Source: a virus
Strand: one strand, 5' to 3'
IMG/VR virus record: IMGVR_UViG_3300020183_000145
Coordinates: 1 to 45,074 of that record
DNA length: 45,074 nucleotides
In this document: positions 1-7,312 of the stretch, one piece after another
How the letters are laid out: the number at the start of each line of letters is the position of its first letter
Position numbering within the stretch: the first letter of the stretch is position 1
Notes under the pieces: model-generated
The model's input: only the letters and a program-made list of their open reading frames with translations
The model's database searches: none
Told to the model about the DNA's origin: nothing
Translations under genes and position numbers: made by a program

Positions 1-32
1 AAGCCAATTCTTAAAATTGCTTGACTCATAAG

Positions 33-380
33 CTATTTTTGCTTCAGATTTGTAGTGTGTGCCCAAGGCGTAGCATCAACAATTGATCCTCGACCAATAA
101 TTACTTCATCGAGAAAAGGCTCTACTTCATCAAGACCTTCTTCACCATCTTTTAAAGCATTGGAAAAACGATTAGTTGATGCAATCCAAGAGGCTTCAGA
201 TAAAACCAATTCATTATCATAAACCGCCTCAAGTTTTCCAACAATACTCATAGTAACGGTTCTGATAAAATAAGGTTTGCCTACTTTATAGGGATTTGGT
301 TTACTCGATTGAACCGAGTCTTTGGCAAACATGCTAGCCAATTCTCTAGCTTGCTTAATAGTTAAATTGTCGATTTCCAT
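33..380 (-). CDS. Hypothetical phage protein (115 aa)
   Basis: I do not recognise this protein. It is a soluble, moderately acidic 115-residue product with no membrane segment and no obvious catalytic motif. The start is well supported: AAAGGAGT lies a few bases upstream of the ATG. It is the last gene of the leftward arm in this window and follows the structured-RNA candidate at 405-860, so transcripts reaching it must pass through that RNA. Function unknown. Confidence 0.8.
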   Translation of the reverse strand: MEIDNLTIKQARELASMFAKDSVQSSKPNPYKVGKPYFIRTVTMSIVGKLEAVYDNELVLSEASWIASTNRFSNALKDGEEGLDEVEPFLDEVIIGRGSIVDATPWAHTTNLKQK

Positions 381-404
381 TTTTACTCCTTTTTTTGTTA
401 TTAA

Positions 405-860
405 GTTGCCTTTTTTACAGAAAGGCTAACTGGCATCTATGGAGCAATTTCCGAACGCAAGATGCTGGGCATTCCTCATAACGCACTAACTCCTTTGCTA
501 GATACAGCCCCCTACGAAGAGTTTCCTCTTTAAGCTATCACGACTGACATGAAGCCAACCGCTGTATCTTACCCCTCCCGAAGCAAGAGTTCGTTCCTAT
601 CCAATAAAGATAAGCTGGTGCGATTCTTGCTTGCTAAGACGATTTATCTTTAGCTTCATGTTGGCCCTTACTTTTAAGTGCAATAATATCGCTAACTTCC
701 GCACTACCAATTTTTACTTAATCCCATTGGCAGGATAAGGTCTTTCCCTCGTCAGCTTCCCCTCTGGGTTGCATCACCCCTTTCGAGGTTTGACCAGCTT
801 ATGCACCAGGTAAACCCAATGCACGTCTAGTATTCTTTGCACTATCTTTGCCGTGCTAGT
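405..860 (-). ncRNA. Candidate large structured noncoding RNA A (~455 nt)
   Basis: No credible reading frame exists here, but the minus strand folds extensively. Visible helices: 776-789 (ACCTC-GAAA-GGGGT) and 517-530 (AAGAG-GAAA-CTCTT), both closed by GAAA tetraloops. Others are 500-508 with 561-569 (9 bp), 606-613 with 644-651 (8 bp), 548-555 with 653-660 (8 bp), 765-770 with 813-818 (6 bp), 433-438 with 460-465 (6 bp), and a terminal hairpin 408-426. The 548-555/653-660 and 500-508/561-569 pairings cross, which implies a pseudoknot or alternative folds. It is more GC-rich than its flanks. Size and phage context recall the ROOL/GOLLD class of ornate RNAs, but I cannot match their consensus. 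Strand is inferred from neighbouring genes and from the GNRA loops reading correctly on minus. Confidence 0.6.
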
Positions 861-863
861 TTT

Positions 864-1097
864 TTATTTTTCCCGAAGTTCTTTTAAGCGATCTAATCTT
901 TGCCTTAATCTCAAGGTTTGATCATTTTTTAAGTCTTCGTGTAAAGACCGAATCGCCTTCACGAATTCCTTTGAGAAGCTAACTTCTGGATCCCATTCTT
1001 TAACCTGTCTCAGGATAATCTCAAACCCCTTCGGATAACTTATCGTTTTGCGTTTGTGATTCCATCCTGTTCTTGGTCTTCCTCTATTCTTTTGCAT
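864..1097 (-). CDS. Small AT-hook-like basic protein (77 aa)
   Basis: A small, highly charged protein. Its N-terminus carries RGRPR (residues 5-9), the core of an AT-hook minor-groove binding motif. The C-terminal third is a Leu/Arg/Glu-rich helix likely to form a coiled coil. This suggests a DNA-binding accessory protein, but there is no family match I can name. No Shine-Dalgarno sequence is visible before the ATG, and the stop abuts structured-RNA candidate A, so the gene is less certain than its neighbours. Confidence 0.5.
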   Translation of the reverse strand: MQKNRGRPRTGWNHKRKTISYPKGFEIILRQVKEWDPEVSFSKEFVKAIRSLHEDLKNDQTLRLRQRLDRLKELREK

Positions 1098-1123
1098 AAA
1101 AAAATTAATGTCAATAGCCTATT

Positions 1124-1477
1124 TTAAAATATTTTTATCACGCAGTAATCCACGTCTTTGAGCTTTGATTTGTGGCTTTCGATGATGATTTTACCAACAA
1201 ACTCAATGGTATCATTTTGCAAGATTCCATACTCAACCAAACAATCCTCAATCATTTTTGCTAAAAAAAAGCAATTACTACTATCGAGGGCACGACTTCC
1301 CCAAAAGAAATCAAACTGCAAATCAACTTTTTCCTTGACAGGTTGAAGCCTGGAGAATGGTGCTTTAGTCAACCAAAGATATGCGTCTTTTATTTTTTTT
1401 CTTTTATTCCAATGAATGCCAGCATAGATATGGTTGGCAGATTGTTTGATGATATTTTCGAGTCTAATTTCCTGCAT
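1124..1477 (-). CDS. RusA-like Holliday junction resolvase
   Basis: Probably a RusA-fold endonuclease that cuts four-way junctions left by recombination or replication. The 117-aa length fits the family. The central DSSN...K..ED.L...GIL.ND pattern (about residues 65-93) matches the acidic residues and helix that form the RusA active site. The usual D-x-D-N motif is varied to D-S-S-N. Its start overlaps the end of the upstream phosphoesterase by 14 bp, implying translational coupling. Context with RecT, exonuclease and SSB further up the arm supports a recombination role. Confidence 0.62.
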   Translation of the reverse strand: MQEIRLENIIKQSANHIYAGIHWNKRKKIKDAYLWLTKAPFSRLQPVKEKVDLQFDFFWGSRALDSSNCFFLAKMIEDCLVEYGILQNDTIEFVGKIIIESHKSKLKDVDYCVIKIF

Positions 1478-1967
1478 GTTTAGATTTTATCTCCTCAAAA
1501 GAAATTGGTGTAAAATTAATTTGCTCGACCGAAACATTAACATAAAAGTCATCATCAAGTTTGTTGGTATGCAAGTGACCATGAATATTTTTTTTAAATC
1601 TTCCTTTTGATTCTGGATGAATCGGAATATGGCTTGCTAAATAATTTTCTAAAACAACATACCCACGGACATCCCGAAAATATCGAGTGTAATCCTTGAG
1701 CTTAAAAATATCGTGATTGCCTCTAACCAAGATTTTATCTCCGTTACATTTAGCAAGACAATCTAAACCTCTTCTTGGAATTGCAACATCCCCTAAGTGA
1801 TAAATTTTATCTTGAGGGCGCACAACTTTATTCCAGTTTTCAATCAAGGCATTGTCCATTTCTTCAACGCAAGAAAAAGGGCGCACTGGTTTATCTTCTT
1901 TATCCTTAAAATTAAGGATATTTCCGTGCCCGAAATGTGTGTCTGATATGAAGAAGATGTTATGCAC
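1464..1967 (-). CDS. Calcineurin-like metallophosphoesterase
   Basis: A compact metallophosphoesterase of 167 aa with the full motif set: DTHFGH (residues 9-14), GD near residue 59, GNHD near residue 83, a later His, and GHLH near residue 130. These residues bind two metals and hydrolyse phosphoester bonds. Small phage members are variously thought to act on nucleotides or nucleic-acid ends; the substrate cannot be told from sequence. It overlaps the gene on each side, so it sits in a tightly packed operon. Confidence 0.9.
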   Translation of the reverse strand: MHNIFFISDTHFGHGNILNFKDKEDKPVRPFSCVEEMDNALIENWNKVVRPQDKIYHLGDVAIPRRGLDCLAKCNGDKILVRGNHDIFKLKDYTRYFRDVRGYVVLENYLASHIPIHPESKGRFKKNIHGHLHTNKLDDDFYVNVSVEQINFTPISFEEIKSKHAGN

Positions 1968-2268
1968 CTCTAAACCCCCTGTAGTATTTCAGATAATTCT
2001 TGAAATTTACCGCTGGAGTTTCTTTCTCGCCAAGGGCAATTTCGAGACGATAATCGTAAAAACCAAAAAGCTCTTTCCTGCTGGCTTTGAATTTTAAGGC
2101 CTCTTCAATATCGGACATGTTAAAAAAATAATCTCCAACGTTAAGAATTCCACCAATGTCTCCTCCAACCCAATCTTCGGGATCGTAGCAATCTTCGCCA
2201 AAGTATTTCTTGCAGAAAATATTGGCTAGATCCTCGATTGCTTTGTAGTATGCCTTGAGCTCTTTCAT
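1960..2268 (-). CDS. Hypothetical phage protein (102 aa)
   Basis: Unrecognised acidic 102-residue protein rich in Tyr, Phe and Trp, with no membrane segment. It overlaps the start of the metallophosphoesterase by 8 bp, so the two are probably co-translated. No motif suggests a function. Confidence 0.7.
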   Translation of the reverse strand: MKELKAYYKAIEDLANIFCKKYFGEDCYDPEDWVGGDIGGILNVGDYFFNMSDIEEALKFKASRKELFGFYDYRLEIALGEKETPAVNFKNYLKYYRGFRGA

Positions 2269-2313
2269 GTTTTAGTATTTTGTTTGTTGAGATTGGATCC
2301 GGCTTAAGAAAAT

Positions 2314-3087
2314 TCATTCCGGTAAACTTCCAAATCTACCTAAAAGATAAGCCTTAGACCAAACTAAATCTTTTCTAACATCTTTAAACTCAGCCAGAGA
2401 GTAAATGTTGTTACTATTTTTTTTGTCAAAAAACCAAACCTCGTCATTTCTAAAAAAATCCTTATCAAGCAGAAGGGGGTCAGAAGTAAAAAATACAACA
2501 TTAGAATGAGAGCTGCTTAGTTCCTTTGACGCGGCTTTCGCATTATTTATTGGATGCCCCGCTAGTCTTACAAAATTTACATGCGGAAAACGCAATCCCA
2601 ACAAAGATGTTGCTAAAAAATCAAAAGCAGATTTCTGATAAGGTAATATTTTTTCAAATAATTTGTTTGCGCTTTCCTCAGGAATATTTTTTAACACGGA
2701 AAACAACTTCTTATTCAAATCTAGTTTCCAATTAGCATAGCTAAAAATTAATTGGGTTTTTGTTTTTAACCCCGTGCCGTGCGCCCATAATTCCTCTAAA
2801 ATTATTTCTCCTTTACGTTTTTTGATTTTGTATTCATAAATCTTCCCTGAATCTAAAAAGGAAAACTCCCAAAGTCCGTTATTATCTAAGTTATTCGCTC
2901 CAATTAGAAAATTCTCAAGCTCATCAACAAATTCTGAATTATCTCCGACGATCAGGGCATATTTCAAAAGCTGAATTGGAACAGAAATATCTACAATGTG
3001 ACCTTTATGTTCCCATGTCTTACTAGCTTTAGTCATTGCGAACTCTGCCTTTAAACCAAGTCTATCAACTTTAAATTCAACTAACAT
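2314..3087 (-). CDS. COG1106/AAA15-type ATPase homologue lacking catalytic motifs (pseudo-ATPase)
   Basis: The N-terminus (MLVEFKV...) and the C-terminal block (NDEVWFFDKK...IYSLAEFKDVRKD...YLLGRFGSLPE) match the ends of COG1106 ABC-type ATPases, the group that includes AbiL-like defence proteins. The expected P-loop after LLKYALI reads GDNSEFVD instead of G-x-N-x-x-G-K-S. The Walker B region reads VNFVRLAGHPI without its D-E pair, and the usual TTH switch is TSD. Length is 257 aa against roughly 370-450 for the family, so the central helical part is also shortened. The frame is intact, so this is a conserved fold with lost catalysis rather than a decayed gene. A dominant-negative or decoy role against a host ATPase defence system is inference. 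The stop of the 53-aa ORF overlaps its start. Confidence 0.75.
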   Translation of the reverse strand: MLVEFKVDRLGLKAEFAMTKASKTWEHKGHIVDISVPIQLLKYALIVGDNSEFVDELENFLIGANNLDNNGLWEFSFLDSGKIYEYKIKKRKGEIILEELWAHGTGLKTKTQLIFSYANWKLDLNKKLFSVLKNIPEESANKLFEKILPYQKSAFDFLATSLLGLRFPHVNFVRLAGHPINNAKAASKELSSSHSNVVFFTSDPLLLDKDFFRNDEVWFFDKKNSNNIYSLAEFKDVRKDLVWSKAYLLGRFGSLPE

Positions 3088-3248
3088 TATGCTTTCCTCT
3101 CTGTTTTAGCCGGAGGATTAAGCGCATACTCAATAGCAAATAGCATCTCCCTCACGTTCTTTTCCTCGCTCATGATAGCTTGCTCCTGGCGGTATTTGGC
3201 CACTTTTATTGCGTGCTCTATTTTTTTAATTGCTTGATCTAGTGTCAT
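3087..3248 (-). CDS. Small hypothetical protein (53 aa)
   Basis: A 53-codon ORF starting MTLDQAIKKIEHAIKVAKY. It is helical and charged and ends with TAA sharing one base with the ATG of the pseudo-ATPase gene. GGAAAGAGTT lies before its ATG. Helical content suggests a small partner protein. Tight coupling makes it a plausible companion of the pseudo-ATPase, but the function is unknown. Confidence 0.65.
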   Translation of the reverse strand: MTLDQAIKKIEHAIKVAKYRQEQAIMSEEKNVREMLFAIEYALNPPAKTERKA

Positions 3249-3402
3249 TTAACTCTTTCCATTTTTTTATTTTAACTAACTTCAGAAACTTAGCCTTTGC
3301 CACAAGCTCCTTTATCTTAGACCCCTTAAGCCCGTATTGGATATTTGATCCTACAGGCTCGGCTTCGATTATGCCTTCGGGGGTTTGGTATTTCTTAATC
3401 AC
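3226..3402 (-). CDS. Small basic protein, GTG start (58 aa)
   Basis: GTG-initiated ORF whose start shares one base with the SSB stop (TAGTG), a classic re-initiation arrangement. The product, beginning MIKKYQTPEGIIEAEPVGS, is lysine-rich and would overlap the next small gene by 23 bp. No family recognised. The coupling is the main support. Confidence 0.5.
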   Translation of the reverse strand: MIKKYQTPEGIIEAEPVGSNIQYGLKGSKIKELVAKAKFLKLVKIKKWKELNDTRSSN

Positions 3403-3836
3403 TAAAAGGGACAGTCTTCTGAGTCGTCCGGTTCAGGCTGATAGGCGTTAGCTTTAGCTTGATTGTGCGCATCAACGCTTTCTTTTTCTTTGCCTTTCGA
3501 ATCAAGAATCTCTAAAGCTGAATTAAAACCTTGCAGAACAACCTCGGTTGTGTATTTCTCAACGCCGTCTTTATCAGTCCATTTTCTGGTTTGTAAAGAA
3601 CCCTCAACGTAAACTTTGCTGCCTTTCTTAACGTAATTCTGGACTACATTAGTCAGCCCACCGAAAACAACGACTTTTATCCATTCTGTTTTTTGTTTTT
3701 TCTCTCCGGTGTTTTTGTCTTTCCAAGATTCACTCATCCCTAGAGAAAAGCTCGCGATAGCTTTGCCGTCATTAGTGTGGTTAATTTGTGGATCCTGTCC
3801 GCAATTCCCGATTCCGATAAATTTATTAATACTCAT
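3402..3836 (-). CDS. ssb: Single-stranded DNA-binding protein
   Basis: OB-fold SSB that coats single-stranded DNA during replication and recombination. The N-terminus MSINKFIGIGNCGQDP, a WIKVVVFGG strand near residue 55 and YVKKGSKVYVEGSL near residue 68 are typical. The protein ends in an acidic tail DDSEDCPF, the variant of DDDIPF used to recruit host replication and repair proteins. A longer frame reaches 3893, but its extra 19 residues precede the conserved start and overlap another small gene, so I chose the internal ATG at 3836. Confidence 0.95.
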   Translation of the reverse strand: MSINKFIGIGNCGQDPQINHTNDGKAIASFSLGMSESWKDKNTGEKKQKTEWIKVVVFGGLTNVVQNYVKKGSKVYVEGSLQTRKWTDKDGVEKYTTEVVLQGFNSALEILDSKGKEKESVDAHNQAKANAYQPEPDDSEDCPF

Positions 3837-3837
3837 T

Positions 3838-3966
3838 TTATTTATTTTTAAATTTGATAAAGATTTCTGTTGATGTTTCAGTTGGTTTTTCAATTACAAC
3901 AACTGGGCGGCAGAACCCAAGAGTCAATAATGTTAAGATGCAGGCGATAACTGTAAAATAGTTCAT
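3838..3966 (-). CDS. Small single-pass membrane peptide (42 aa)
   Basis: A 42-codon ORF immediately upstream of ssb. Residues 3-20 (YFTVIACILTLLTLGFC) form one hydrophobic segment followed by a short polar tail. It could be an inner-membrane peptide. The Cys at the end of the segment lacks a proper lipobox. Function unknown; possibly related to lysis or superinfection control, but nothing decides this. Confidence 0.5.
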   Translation of the reverse strand: MNYFTVIACILTLLTLGFCRPVVVIEKPTETSTEIFIKFKNK

Positions 3967-3977
3967 TTTGTTTTTAG

Positions 3978-4322
3978 TTAGTTGTTGAGAAGTTTTTTGC
4001 CGCTTTTTGTATCATAAAAAAGATGCGTTGCGTAGTCGCTGTATTTATCGTAGAATTTTTTGATCTCTTCATTGATAAATTTTATTGTAAACGTTTCCTT
4101 AGCTTTTGGTTTCGGTGCATTCATTGCTGCAAATAGGTGAGTCCTAGAAAGCTCTTGATTCATGTCAGAAATCATCTCGTCTTTTATCGTTCTTTCCTCG
4201 TCTAACATTCTCATAATAGTTGGGATAGCCAATCTGTTCTTTGCAATGGCGCTTAAAATTAAGCGTTCTTTCGCGTGGTCAGGAATGTCTAGCCCTAAGA
4301 TTGTTTTAATGCCTTCAATCAT
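3978..4322 (-). CDS. Hypothetical phage protein (114 aa)
   Basis: Unrecognised mixed-charge, mostly helical protein of 114 aa with no catalytic signature. It lies in a run of small genes between ssb and the recombination genes, all on the same strand, and is probably co-transcribed with them. Confidence 0.75.
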   Translation of the reverse strand: MIEGIKTILGLDIPDHAKERLILSAIAKNRLAIPTIMRMLDEERTIKDEMISDMNQELSRTHLFAAMNAPKPKAKETFTIKFINEEIKKFYDKYSDYATHLFYDTKSGKKLLNN

Positions 4323-4336
4323 GATGGGATAATTAA

Positions 4337-4525
4337 TTAAAAAGCGATGGCGATTAAAGCGCAGAGAAGGGTTCCAGCAATATAAAGAATTACCGAACTA
4401 TCTTTGGGACAATGATTTGCGGGATAAATAATACTATTTTTTCTAATGTAGCGCGTTTCCCAAAGCCCTTTAATAATACCTATCAAAGCCATACCTAGAC
4501 CTATCAAATATAATCCTAACCACAT
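4337..4525 (-). CDS. Small two-pass membrane protein (62 aa)
   Basis: Two clear hydrophobic segments, residues 2-19 (WLGLYLIGLGMALIGIIK) and about 45-62, separated by a basic and polar loop. This topology resembles class II holins, but many phage accessory membrane proteins look alike and no endolysin is nearby. The ATG directly abuts the stop of the upstream gene, indicating coupling. Confidence 0.7.
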   Translation of the reverse strand: MWLGLYLIGLGMALIGIIKGLWETRYIRKNSIIYPANHCPKDSSVILYIAGTLLCALIAIAF

Positions 4526-4711
4526 TTAAACCTCCTTTTCTTGTTTTAACCAATATCTGGCAATAGAGCCTAATATCTGCTTTTTTTCTTTCGGAGTTAC
4601 CTCGTTCAATCCCGGCAAATTCTCTTCGATAACATCATCTAGCTTACCCCCTAATTCCGTAGCCAACATTTCTATTATCATTTCGGCGCACTCTTTTAAA
4701 ACTTTATCCAT
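4526..4711 (-). CDS. Small acidic hypothetical protein (61 aa)
   Basis: Helical, acidic protein (MDKVLKECAEMIIEMLATEL...). A strong ribosome binding site GGAGGAGT lies just upstream, inside the tail of the preceding frameshifted gene. It abuts the two-pass membrane protein. No known family. Confidence 0.7.
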   Translation of the reverse strand: MDKVLKECAEMIIEMLATELGGKLDDVIEENLPGLNEVTPKEKKQILGSIARYWLKQEKEV

Positions 4712-4900
4712 TTTTTACTCCTCCTTGTTTGTTTTTAAAAATTAAGTCACACTTTTCTTTATTAATCTCAAGCTCAAGGCATTTGACTTGTTTTTCAGCA
4801 GATCGCGTGCGCATTGCGAGAAGAGCAATATCCACAAAGACTACACTCACAAGAATGATACCCAAAATAAATCCCAAAAAAATTTGCCCTTATTATCCAT
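4704..4900 (-). pseudogene. Membrane-anchored coiled-coil protein, frame broken at a T7 run
   Basis: A strong start (AAAAAGGAGTAAAT then ATG at 4900) opens a frame that stops after 17 codons. One extra T in the T7 run (A7 at 4876-4882 on the plus strand) would join it to an open frame encoding one hydrophobic segment (LGFILGIILVSVVFVDIALL), then a charged helix with two Cys. The repaired product would be 65 aa, membrane-anchored and spanin-like in layout. Either the gene is naturally inactivated, the run slips during expression, or the assembly lacks a base. A TTG at the junction is a weaker alternative start. Confidence 0.55.
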
Positions 4901-4902
4901 AT

Positions 4903-5406
4903 TTACTCCTTTTTATTATTAGCCTCAGGAATCACAATCCCATATTCCGTAGCTGCCCATCGACAAACTGCTTCAATGTATCGTGAAACCTCTTTCTTAT
5001 TCCCTGCGTTAGACAAAGTAATCGGGTTTTTGTAAACCTCGCCTGTGATTGAGTTTACTTTCTCAACCGTCAGTCCTTCGTCCCGCGCTAGAATATGTTT
5101 TATCGCTTCGTGCAAATCTTGTTCTTTGATGAAATTTCCTTCGTTCTTAAAGTGATCCTGGATTGTTGGAAGGACAGTTCCGAAGTAATAACCTCTCTGG
5201 TCATCACTAGGCTGCTGAACCATTGCCAGAATCCTTTCTGCTAACTCGGTCTTTTTTCTAACAAAGAGAATGATAAAACCCTCTTTCAGTCCTAAACCAT
5301 CAACCAAAAGTTCCCTGCATTTGTTGAATAGGTTAGCGATCTCAACCTGATAATTGCCCCAGTTTGATTTGTCTTTCGGATCGAAGTTGAAGAGTTTAAA
5401 TTTCAT
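4903..5406 (-). CDS. Conserved phage protein, possible recombination-module factor (167 aa)
   Basis: A 167-aa soluble protein. The C-terminal stretch (SRYIEAVCRWAATEYGIVIP) has a pattern that recurs in phage proteins located near RecT, exonuclease and SSB, some annotated as NinB-like. I cannot confirm the family. It overlaps the upstream 70-aa gene by 4 bp. Its last codons (NNKKE, stop) embed the AAAAAGGAGTAA ribosome binding site of the next gene. Confidence 0.7.
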   Translation of the reverse strand: MKFKLFNFDPKDKSNWGNYQVEIANLFNKCRELLVDGLGLKEGFIILFVRKKTELAERILAMVQQPSDDQRGYYFGTVLPTIQDHFKNEGNFIKEQDLHEAIKHILARDEGLTVEKVNSITGEVYKNPITLSNAGNKKEVSRYIEAVCRWAATEYGIVIPEANNKKE

Positions 5407-5615
5407 TTTTTGGAATATTTCTCGATCAAAAATGTTTTGGCTTTTTTCAAGTTTTTAAAATACCATCTTTCATAATCCGCGTCTTCTGTAAGATAAAATA
5501 TTTCTGCGTCTTTGGTTTTGATCTCGTATATTTTAGGTTTTTTTGTAACGTTTGCTTGAAGTTCCCAATATTTCTCTTCAGAGTCTGGAGTAAGTTTTTT
5601 TTCTAAAAATTCCAT
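5403..5615 (-). CDS. Small hypothetical protein (70 aa)
   Basis: Lysine- and tyrosine-rich 70-residue protein without recognised motifs. Its stop overlaps the start of the next gene by 4 bp, so the two are translationally coupled. It sits directly downstream of the exonuclease gene. Confidence 0.7.
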   Translation of the reverse strand: MEFLEKKLTPDSEEKYWELQANVTKKPKIYEIKTKDAEIFYLTEDADYERWYFKNLKKAKTFLIEKYSKK

Positions 5616-5668
5616 ATCAAATTAAGTTATTGTTTAAGTGCAAGTATTTTTTGCTTAAAAAGCTCTGG

Positions 5669-6301
5669 CTATTCCCCCTTATATTCCGGATCAACCGCTA
5701 GCTTAGCCAGAATTTGATCCCTTAATTTAATTGTTTTGTCGATACCTTCTTTGAGTTTTGAAATAAAGTCTTCGTCTCTTTCAACTCGGATGATAAGCAT
5801 GTTTCTTTCTTTGAAATTCGGATGATAAGAAACAAAATCGCACCATTTGCGACCACTTACTAGCAAACCACCTTGAACCTGCGGGATGTATTCCGAAGGC
5901 AGCTTGTTGTCTATTAAATATTTCAAGTGAGTCGTTGCCAGCGGGCATTTGATCTCTAAAAGCCCATCTTCTCCGATTAATCCGTCCGGACTGTAACCAA
6001 AGTCACCACGATCGCTTTTAAACATCGTGATTTCTTCGACAAAATTAAGAGTGTTTTCTTGGTAAAGTTGACGAGCAAGAGGTTCCAACGCGTTGCCTCT
6101 TTGCATCGCTTCGTTCTTGTAAGAAGAATCTGGTTCGCTTACTAAAGTTTGGGTTGCTAATTCTAAAGCGTATTTCTCAAACTGAGTCGATTCTTTACCT
6201 GTCGGCGTGATTATTTTATCAAAATTAGACGCAGTTGCAACGCCAAGTCTTAATTTCAACCACTCCTCTGAACCTTGATCTATTCCCTTGATTATTTGCA
6301 C
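5669..6301 (-). CDS. YqaJ/lambda-Exo-type viral recombinase exonuclease
   Basis: A PD-(D/E)XK exonuclease of the YqaJ family that resects double-strand ends so that the RecT partner can anneal them. Motifs in order: GSEEWLKLRLGVATAS (residues 10-25), G-N-A-L-E-P near residue 68, FGYSPDG near residue 100, LEIKCP near residue 114 (catalytic E-x-K) and PQVQGGLLVSG near residue 140. Length of 210 aa is normal. Its start overlaps the recT end by 10 bp, the standard two-gene annealing module. Confidence 0.93.
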   Translation of the reverse strand: MQIIKGIDQGSEEWLKLRLGVATASNFDKIITPTGKESTQFEKYALELATQTLVSEPDSSYKNEAMQRGNALEPLARQLYQENTLNFVEEITMFKSDRGDFGYSPDGLIGEDGLLEIKCPLATTHLKYLIDNKLPSEYIPQVQGGLLVSGRKWCDFVSYHPNFKERNMLIIRVERDEDFISKLKEGIDKTIKLRDQILAKLAVDPEYKGE

Positions 6302-7146
6302 AAAGCCCCCTTCAAAGTTTCGTATTTAGCAAGGGGCAACTGAATGATTGAATCGATTTTGTAAAGTTTACAAACTTCTTGCTCAGATTTACCTTTAGCC
6401 TTGATTAACTCTTGAAGCTCAAAGGCTTTTTCTGAATCAATAGTGTCACTGTCAATAATTACCTCTTTTTCTAAATCATAATCTTGGTTGTCAAATTGAC
6501 TAATTTTTTGGATTTCGTCATTGATTCCCGAAAAGTGAATTTTGCAGGCTCTTTTGATAATTGCGACCTTTGCCTTCTCCTCAAACCATTTTTTCCAAAT
6601 AAAGTCTTGTTTGGCGCAGCCTTTTATTTTGTTAATCTCTGCAATAGAAATTGTCTCGCAGAAAGAAACCAGGCGATCCCCTAGGGTGTAAGAGATGTAA
6701 CAAAAACCGCCGACAATGTCTTGTTCACTTGCAAAAGGATTTGATCTAATCAATGAATAGGTCGTTGTGTCGCCTTCTTTAATCAGTTTAAATTCGTCGC
6801 CTTTGTAAACTAATTGGACATCAATGTTTGCGTCCTGATAAGCCTTCTTAATTGCGTAAACAAAACCGCGATAACCAATTTGGAGATTGACATCTTTACC
6901 GTATTTGATGAGGTAACAATGTTGGCGACCATCAATCGTTAGTTTTAGATCGCAGGCTTTTTTGATTGCGGCGACAATCGAAGATGGATTGCAAATCGTT
7001 AGATCAGCATCACTTCCTTTAGTTTTGCCAATTTCAGCAATGATTTCCGTGCCATATCTTTGCAAATCCTCACCAAGAATTGATTGCAAAACTGGTGATC
7101 CAAGAATTGATTCTTTGATAAGTTGTAAACTGTTTTCTTTAATCAT
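6292..7146 (-). CDS. RecT-family single-strand annealing protein
   Basis: RecT-type annealing protein (284 aa) that pairs complementary single strands during phage recombination. Typical features are the IVAAIKKACDLKLTIDG block, the QIGYRGFVYAIKKA block and the FIWKKWFEEKAKVAIIKRACK block. The frame opens further upstream to 7209, but the extra 21 residues overlap another gene. The ATG at 7146 has GGAG 7-8 bases upstream, so it is preferred. It pairs with the exonuclease just downstream. Confidence 0.93.
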   Translation of the reverse strand: MIKENSLQLIKESILGSPVLQSILGEDLQRYGTEIIAEIGKTKGSDADLTICNPSSIVAAIKKACDLKLTIDGRQHCYLIKYGKDVNLQIGYRGFVYAIKKAYQDANIDVQLVYKGDEFKLIKEGDTTTYSLIRSNPFASEQDIVGGFCYISYTLGDRLVSFCETISIAEINKIKGCAKQDFIWKKWFEEKAKVAIIKRACKIHFSGINDEIQKISQFDNQDYDLEKEVIIDSDTIDSEKAFELQELIKAKGKSEQEVCKLYKIDSIIQLPLAKYETLKGALCK

Positions 7147-7312
7147 TGATAATCTCCGTTTGATAGCTTGGTTTCTGATATTGATCCCAAGAACCCTTTT
7201 CCTTGGCAATCTTCTTAGCCAATTCTTTAGCTTCTTGTGGACATTGTGCTTTGACTTCGATTGTGTCGAAATCTCGCATTACTCGGACTACTTCGATTTT
7301 ATAGGTTTTCAT
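7139..7312 (-). CDS. Small hypothetical protein (57 aa)
   Basis: A 57-codon ORF (MKTYKIEVVRVMRDFDTIEV...). Its start overlaps the upstream stop as ATGA, and its own end overlaps the recT start, so all three are coupled. Composition looks like a small beta-alpha domain. This ORF also argues for the short recT start. Function unknown. Confidence 0.7.
   Translation of the reverse strand: MKTYKIEVVRVMRDFDTIEVKAQCPQEAKELAKKIAKEKGSWDQYQKPSYQTEIIND

Noticed and set aside
405-860. RNase P RNA, tmRNA or group I intron in region A
   Set aside because: No GAGGAAAGUCC-type core, no tmRNA acceptor/T-arm ends and no recognisable P7/R-S core were seen.
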